Positions 59,522 to 64,000 of a stretch of 64,000 nt of DNA are shown piece by piece (position 1 is the stretch's first letter; each line of letters begins with the position of its first letter). The notes under the pieces were generated by a model. It worked only from the letters and a program-made list of their open reading frames with translations, was not told where the DNA came from and did not search any database. The position numbers and the translations under genes are program-made. Origin of the DNA: Burkholderiales bacterium. GTDB taxonomy: Bacteria; Pseudomonadota; Gammaproteobacteria; Burkholderiales; Burkholderiaceae_C. The DNA lies in contig JACPVA010000071.1 in NCBI GenBank assembly GCA_016191995.1, positions 1-64,000 on the forward strand, given 5' to 3'.

Positions 59522-60309
59522 GGCGGCGCGTGGTCGCGGGTTGTCCGGCCGACGGCGCGGCCGCGTCGGCGCGGCGGCGGATCGGGGCCGGCCTCATCGC
59601 GGTAGCCGCCGCCTTGCCGGCCTGGGCGCAGGCGCCGGCTCCGGCCGCCGCGCAGGCTCCGGTGCCAGCCGCGGCGCAATCGGACGGCACCGCGCCGGCG
59701 CCGGAGCTGAAGCCGTTGGGCGGCGACCGCTACCAGATCGGCCGCATCGTCGTCGACAAGGCGGCGCGCCACTTCACCGTGCCCGGGCGCGTGCATGCCC
59801 TCGGCGAGCCGCTCGAATACCTCGCCACGGCACCGGGTGGCATGAAGGCCTACGAGGCGCTGTTCGAGCTCGACGCGCGCGGCACCGCGTTCAACCTCGC
59901 CTGCATCCTGATCGGGCTGGAGCGGCGGCCCGGAGCCACCCCATGGGAGGGCCGCGAGCCAGGCCGGCGCATCGACGGCATGCGCGTGCGGCTCACCCTG
60001 GCCTGGGGTCAGGGCGCGCTGCGCAAGGAGGTCCCAGCGGCGCGGGCGCTGCTCAACGACGACGCCAGCGTCGAGGCGGACAAGGTCGAGTGGGTCTATA
60101 TCGGCGCGCCGGCGTCCGATCTGCACGGCCGATTCATGGCCGAGGAGACCGGCACGCTGATCGGCTTCATCCACGACGCCAACAGCATCATCGAGTCCGC
60201 CACGCCGATCGGCATCGGCGCCTACGGCTCGGTGCGCGGGCACGCGATGCTGCCGCCCAAGGGATCGCCGGTCGAGCTGATCGTCGAGGCGTTGGGCAGC
60301 GGACGCTGA
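59518..60309 (+). CDS. YdjY-domain exported protein
   Basis: 263 residues from GTG, overlapping the methyltransferase stop. A long Arg-rich N-terminus leads into a hydrophobic segment ending PAWAQ, then an Ala/Pro-rich linker. The YdjY domain starts about residue 70: IVVDKAARHFTVPGRVHALG, EPLEYLATAPGGMKAYEALF and FNLACILIGLERRPG. The domain's role is unknown; E. coli YdjY sits in a redox-linked operon. It probably faces the periplasm, next to the membrane protein encoded 7 bp downstream. Confidence 0.8.
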   Translation: MRRRVVAGCPADGAAASARRRIGAGLIAVAAALPAWAQAPAPAAAQAPVPAAAQSDGTAPAPELKPLGGDRYQIGRIVVDKAARHFTVPGRVHALGEPLEYLATAPGGMKAYEALFELDARGTAFNLACILIGLERRPGATPWEGREPGRRIDGMRVRLTLAWGQGALRKEVPAARALLNDDASVEADKVEWVYIGAPASDLHGRFMAEETGTLIGFIHDANSIIESATPIGIGAYGSVRGHAMLPPKGSPVELIVEALGSGR

Positions 60310-60316
60310 CGAGCGG

Positions 60317-61063
60317 GTGGTGATGGCATGGCGCGCGCTCGCGCTGGTCCTGGCGGCCCTGCCGGCGCTGGCCGCCCTCGGTGCGCTGGCAGGCGACACC
60401 CAGCCCTCCGCCCAGCGCGTGACGATTGCCGCCACGGCGGGCCTGCTGGCCCCGTTGCTGTGGCCGGGCACCGGGCCGAGCGCCGCCCGCACCGGGGCGA
60501 CGGTGCTCCTGTGGTCGGGTGTCGCGGCCGGCGCCGCCGTGCTCGGCATGACGGCCCTAGGCGACCTGCGACGCGCAGGTGCCGGTATCCTGCCGACCGG
60601 CGCCATGCTGTGGCTGCTGCTGCTGGTCACCCATGCCGGGGCCGCTGCGATCGAGTTGCATGCGCGGCGGGCGGGCGTGCGAGCGGCGCAGGCGCGCGAA
60701 CTAGGCGGCGGCGTGGCGGCCCTGGTGCTGGCGCTGCTGGCAAGCCTGCCGCTGTGGGCAGGTCCCGCCGCCGAGGCGCTGTCCAGTCGCCTTCCCGGCC
60801 TCGCCGAGACTGTGGTCGGCGCCAGCCCGCTCACCCACCTGGCCCTGGCCAGCGGCAACGACCTGCTGCGCAACCAGTGGTTCTACCAGCACGCCAACCT
60901 GGCTGCGCTGCCCGTCACCTATCCACGGCCGGCCGCGGTCGCCTGGGCCTACGCCGCCGTGCTGCCGCCGCTCGTTTGGGCGACATGGGCGCTGCAGCGC
61001 AGGCTCCTGCGCGCGCCCGCTTCGACCTCCACCAACCCTGACACGGAGAACACCCGATGCTGA
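60317..61063 (+). CDS. polytopic membrane protein, unknown family
   Basis: About 248 residues; starts at GTG 60317 or, more likely, ATG 60323 (MAWRALALVLAALPALAALG). Six hydrophobic segments are visible, among them VTIAATAGLLAPLLWPG, GATVLLWSGVAAGAAVLGM, MLWLLLLVTHAGAAAI and VAWAYAAVLPPLVWATWAL. A loop before the last helix has LALASGNDLLRNQWFYQHAN. No catalytic motif is recognised. Its stop overlaps the next ATG (ATGCTGA), so translation is coupled to the toroid protein. Confidence 0.65.
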   Translation: MVMAWRALALVLAALPALAALGALAGDTQPSAQRVTIAATAGLLAPLLWPGTGPSAARTGATVLLWSGVAAGAAVLGMTALGDLRRAGAGILPTGAMLWLLLLVTHAGAAAIELHARRAGVRAAQARELGGGVAALVLALLASLPLWAGPAAEALSSRLPGLAETVVGASPLTHLALASGNDLLRNQWFYQHANLAALPVTYPRPAAVAWAYAAVLPPLVWATWALQRRLLRAPASTSTNPDTENTRC

Positions 61064-62145
61064 ATCGACGCCAACTGCTGATCCTGCCGGCCGGCCTGGC
61101 GCTAGGATCGCCCTGGGCCCGCGCCAACGAAAGGCTGGACCCGGCGCTGCGCGAGCGCGCGCGGCGCGGCGTGGACGCCGGCTTGCACTACCTGCGCGGC
61201 CAGCAGGGCGAGGACGGCTCGGTGCTGCGCTCCGTCGGCATCACTGCGCTGTCGCTGCGCGCGTTCCTCGAGAGCCACCGCGGCTACAACGAGGGCGACG
61301 GGCCCCTCATCACGCGCCAGGTCGAGTTCCTGCTGTCGAAGGCGCGCCCGGACGGGTCGATCTCGGAGTCGCTGCAGAACACCAGCTACAACACCGCGGT
61401 GGCGATGAACGCGCTGGCGGCGACCAAGAACCCCAAGTACAAGCCGGTGCTCGATGCCGCGCGCACCTTCCTGATCAAGCACCAGATCGACGAGGGCGAG
61501 GGCTACAAGCCCGACCACCGCTACTACGGCGGCATCGGCTACGGCGGCGACGAGCGGCCCGACATGTCCAACGTGTACCTCGCGATCGAGGGGCTGAAGG
61601 CGGCGGCCACCGACCCCCAGGACCCCGTCTGGCAGAGGGCACTCGTATTCGTCAGCCGCTCGCAGAACCGCAGCGAGAGCAACGACCAGGCCTGGGCCGG
61701 CAACGACGGCGGCTTCATCTACATGCCCGGCTGGAACCCGCCGGAGTTCGACAACGGCCTGGGCTCCTACGGCGGCATGACCGCCGCCGGCCTGCTGAGC
61801 CTGCTGTTCGCCGGTGCGGACAAGAACGACCCCCGCGTGCAGGCGGCGTACAAGTGGATGACGGCCAACTTCACGCTCGACGTCAACCCGGGCACGGCCA
61901 AGAGGCACGGCATCTTCTACTACTACAACGCACTGGCCAAGGTCTTGCACGCCTACGGCGAGGACAGCTTTGTCGACGGCCAGGGACAGCGGCGCAACTG
62001 GCGCAACGAGCTGGCGCAGAAGCTGCTGAGCCTGCAGGCGCCGGACGGCAGCTGGGCCAACCCGGACTCGCGCGCGTGGTGGGAGGACCGGCCGCAGCTC
62101 GTCACCGCGTGGTCGGTGATCGCACTGGAGCACGTATACCGGTGA
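61057..62145 (+). CDS. Tat-exported squalene-cyclase-like toroid protein
   Basis: 362 residues. MLNRRQLLILPAGLALGSPW is a short Tat-type leader (RRQLL) ending near ARANE. The rest is prenyltransferase/squalene-oxidase repeats: GVDAGLHYLRGQQGEDGSV, TSYNTAVAMNALAATKN, GLGSYGGMTAAGLLSLLFAG, LLSLQAPDGSWANPDSRAW and QLVTAWSVIALEHVYR. The last QAPDGSW is a QW-like motif. It is much shorter than hopene cyclases (about 630) and lacks DxDD, so it is a toroid of other function. It overlaps both neighbours. Confidence 0.8.
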   Translation: MLNRRQLLILPAGLALGSPWARANERLDPALRERARRGVDAGLHYLRGQQGEDGSVLRSVGITALSLRAFLESHRGYNEGDGPLITRQVEFLLSKARPDGSISESLQNTSYNTAVAMNALAATKNPKYKPVLDAARTFLIKHQIDEGEGYKPDHRYYGGIGYGGDERPDMSNVYLAIEGLKAAATDPQDPVWQRALVFVSRSQNRSESNDQAWAGNDGGFIYMPGWNPPEFDNGLGSYGGMTAAGLLSLLFAGADKNDPRVQAAYKWMTANFTLDVNPGTAKRHGIFYYYNALAKVLHAYGEDSFVDGQGQRRNWRNELAQKLLSLQAPDGSWANPDSRAWWEDRPQLVTAWSVIALEHVYR

Positions 62146-63773
62146 CCGCGACCCGGCCGCGCCGGCGCGCCGCAGGCGCCCGAGGCGCCGGCCCGGCGCG
62201 CCCGATCGTGGCCTGGCTGCTGGCGGCGGCCGCTGTGCTGGCGCCAGCGGCGGCGCAGGCCGCTTCGGCCGCGGCAACGCTGGACGCCGAGCCAGCCTGG
62301 CGGGGCTGGTCGCGCCCCGGCCGAACCACCGAGGTCGACCTGCGCATCGCCGGCGGCAGTGCCGCCCGCGCCACGTTCGACGTCGTCGCCGGCGCGCAGT
62401 CGCTGCATGGCACGGTCGACCTCGTTCCCGGCCAGACGCTGCGGGTGCGGCTGCCGCTGCCGGCGGCGCGGCATATCGTGGCTGAACTGCAAGTCATGGG
62501 CGGCGCCGCGCTGCGGCGCGAGTTGACGCTGTCGTGGTCGGAATCACCGCTGCTCGCGGTCGCGCTGGCAGGCTCCGCCGGCGAAGCGGGCGGCAGCGGC
62601 GCCGCGGGCGAGGCGGGCAGCGACGGCAGCGCCGCCCTGGCCGCCGGGCCGGCGTTGCCGAGGTTCCATGCGATCGCGGTCGGTGCAGCCGACCTGCCAC
62701 AACATGCCCCGGCATTCGCCAGCGTCGACGCGCTGCTCGTCGATGCGACGACGCTGGCCGCGTTGCAGCCGGCGCAGCTCGACGCGCTGCTCGGCCACGC
62801 TGCCGGCTGCGGCCGCATCGGCATCGTCGGCGCGGGCGAGGAATTGCAGCGGATGCTGCGCGATGCGGCGGGCTGCGGCGGCGCGGCGCTGGTCTTCGGC
62901 GCGACGGCCACGCAGGCCGTCGCCGCACTCGATGCAGCACTCGCGGCGCGGTTGCCGGCGGCGCTGCCGGCGACGACGCTGGACGCGCTCGCGCCGGCCG
63001 ACCCGGGGCGCTGGCAACAGGCGGCCGCCGCGCTGGCGGTGGCGGCCGCGGTCTTGGCGCTGGCCGCGGTCTTCGCACCCGCGCTACCCGTTTTGTTGAC
63101 GGTGGCCGCCGCCAGCGCCGGCGCCTTGCTGGGGCTGCCGCGCGCGCTGCCGCCGCTGCCCCAGCTCGTCGTCTGGGGCGAGGCCGATGCCGGGGCCGGG
63201 GTCGCGCGCTACCAGGCCTTGCAGCGCGTCGCCGGCACTGCGCGCGGCACGCTGCAGGTGCCGCTGCCGCGCCAGCTCGCGCCATCGGTGCGCGGCTGCG
63301 ACGCCGGCATGCCGCTGCGGCTGACGCTCGGCGCGGCACGCGCGGGGACCGCAGCGGGCGCGGCGACACCCCTGGGCGCCGGAACGGGCGCGGTGGCGGT
63401 GGCGGCGGCCTTCGACACCAGGCTGCTGCAGCGAACGGCGCTGTGCTACGCGGGCCGCTTCCCGCTGGCGCGTGCGTTGGCGGTCGAGCCCGGCAGCGAC
63501 GGCGCCGCGCGGCTGCGCAATACCGGCGCGCGCGAGCTGCCCGCCGGTCGAGTCGTCGCTGCCGGGCAGGTCCACGAGATGCCGACGCTGGCGCCCGGCT
63601 CGGCGGCGGCGCTCGCACCGGGGCGTGCACCGCGCGACGCCGTCGAGCGGCTGGCGCTGGCACGAACCCCTGCCGGCGGGGCGGCGGCGCTGTGGCCGTT
63701 GGAACTCGGCGGCGTCGAGGACCTGCCCGTCGACGCCAGCGGCTGGCTGCTCGTGCAGGCGTCCGTGCGATGA
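62142..63773 (+). CDS. exported or membrane-anchored protein, unknown family
   Basis: About 543 residues from GTG overlapping the toroid stop (GTGA). An Arg-rich leader and hydrophobic segment (IVAWLLAAAAVLAPAAAQA) form a signal peptide. A beta-sandwich-like domain follows (WRGWSRPGRTTEVDLRIAGG, LHGTVDLVPGQTLRVRLPL), then a helical region ending in two membrane helices near residues 285-335 (AAAALAVAAAVLALAAVFAP, VLLTVAAASAGALLGL). A C-terminal beta-rich domain ends WLLVQASVR. The layout recalls BatD-like or sugar-binding membrane proteins, but no family is recognised. Confidence 0.6.
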   Translation: MTATRPRRRAAGARGAGPARPIVAWLLAAAAVLAPAAAQAASAAATLDAEPAWRGWSRPGRTTEVDLRIAGGSAARATFDVVAGAQSLHGTVDLVPGQTLRVRLPLPAARHIVAELQVMGGAALRRELTLSWSESPLLAVALAGSAGEAGGSGAAGEAGSDGSAALAAGPALPRFHAIAVGAADLPQHAPAFASVDALLVDATTLAALQPAQLDALLGHAAGCGRIGIVGAGEELQRMLRDAAGCGGAALVFGATATQAVAALDAALAARLPAALPATTLDALAPADPGRWQQAAAALAVAAAVLALAAVFAPALPVLLTVAAASAGALLGLPRALPPLPQLVVWGEADAGAGVARYQALQRVAGTARGTLQVPLPRQLAPSVRGCDAGMPLRLTLGAARAGTAAGAATPLGAGTGAVAVAAAFDTRLLQRTALCYAGRFPLARALAVEPGSDGAARLRNTGARELPAGRVVAAGQVHEMPTLAPGSAAALAPGRAPRDAVERLALARTPAGGAAALWPLELGGVEDLPVDASGWLLVQASVR

Positions 63774-64000
63774 GGCCGGCCGAACCTGTCGCCGAGGCAG
63801 CAGCGGGCACGGCGCAGATCGCCACGCGGGGCCGCAGGTCGCTCGGCCGCAACGGGCTGCGCCTGGCGCTGGGCACCGGGATGATCACCGCGCTGCCAGT
63901 CGCGCTGTGGTGGCTGGGTGGAACGCGGCTGGCACTGGCGCAAGGGGCCGATACCGCGCGCGTCTCGGCCGTGGCGCTGCAACTGCTGTGGCTGCTGCGC
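63770..64000 (+). CDS. membrane protein, 5' end only
   Basis: 77 codons before the window ends. The ATG overlaps the previous stop (ATGA). After a soluble N-terminus of about 38 residues come NGLRLALGTGMITALPVALW WLGG and VSAVALQLLWLLR, the start of hydrophobic helices. It is the seventh gene of the operon; the family cannot be judged from this part. Confidence 0.6.
   Translation, partial: MRPAEPVAEAAAGTAQIATRGRRSLGRNGLRLALGTGMITALPVALWWLGGTRLALAQGADTARVSAVALQLLWLLR

Overview
This is a very GC-rich window whose gene content points to a betaproteobacterium, probably Burkholderiales or Rhodocyclales. The indicators are an aerobic benzoyl-CoA (box) pathway under a BoxR-type regulator, PEP-CTERM exosortase substrates, DUF4148 proteins, a RecBCD locus in the order recC-recB-recD, and many toxin-antitoxin (TA) pairs. 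No rRNA, tRNA or CRISPR array was seen. Most very long ORFs in the track (for example 15362-19426 minus and 19263-22805 minus) are high-GC antisense shadows.

Layout. 0-0.6 kb: transposase remnants. 0.6-4.7 kb (minus): an operon of a DUF4331 protein, a small lipoprotein, a TPR protein and a HupE/UreJ-like membrane protein, followed by a carotenoid cleavage oxygenase. 6.5-12.9 kb: an accessory zone with two duplicated DUF4148 genes, a dispersed 207-bp repeat, a truncated Rhs protein with a candidate immunity gene, two PIN-domain TA loci, a truncated CHC2-primase-like start and transposase fragments. 12.9-15.4 kb: a saccharopine-dehydrogenase-like gene divergent from an Lrp/AsnC regulator, then a YefM/YoeB pair. 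15.4-26.1 kb: recC, recB, recD and an Mrr-type restriction gene. 26.3-30.3 kb: a DUF2817 peptidase, a fossil locus (WYL regulator, HD domain, Fic), a decayed hydrolase copy and a Phd/PIN pair. 30.4-32.3 kb: a GNAT acetyltransferase and an OmpA-family protein.

32.4-42.0 kb: the box cluster. An alpha/beta hydrolase, benzoate-CoA ligase and DUF4863 protein run on the minus strand. They diverge from boxR, boxC, boxB and boxA on the plus strand. Together they encode activation of benzoate to benzoyl-CoA, 2,3-epoxidation (BoxAB) and ring cleavage (BoxC). Two TGCA-N6-TGCA elements sit in front of boxC, and a ParE-type TA pair lies between boxB and boxA.

42.0-48.5 kb: a second TA-rich zone (TumA/TumE, an AbrB-like/VapC pair, a PIN remnant, and a TumA whose TumE partner has decayed), then TfoX-like, NmrA-like, unknown and ProQ/FinO genes.

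48.7-64.0 kb: the most unusual part. It holds three paralogous secreted proteins that combine an alpha/alpha-toroid-like region, thrombospondin type-3 repeats, dockerin-like EF-hands and a conserved Cys tail. Two of them are each followed by a PEP-CTERM protein and preceded by a good sigma-54 promoter match. Next comes a tightly overlapping operon of an atypical radical SAM protein (CX13CX2C), a methyltransferase, a YdjY-domain protein, a membrane protein, a Tat-exported squalene-cyclase-like toroid protein and two further membrane proteins. This is the best candidate here for an undescribed surface or modification system.
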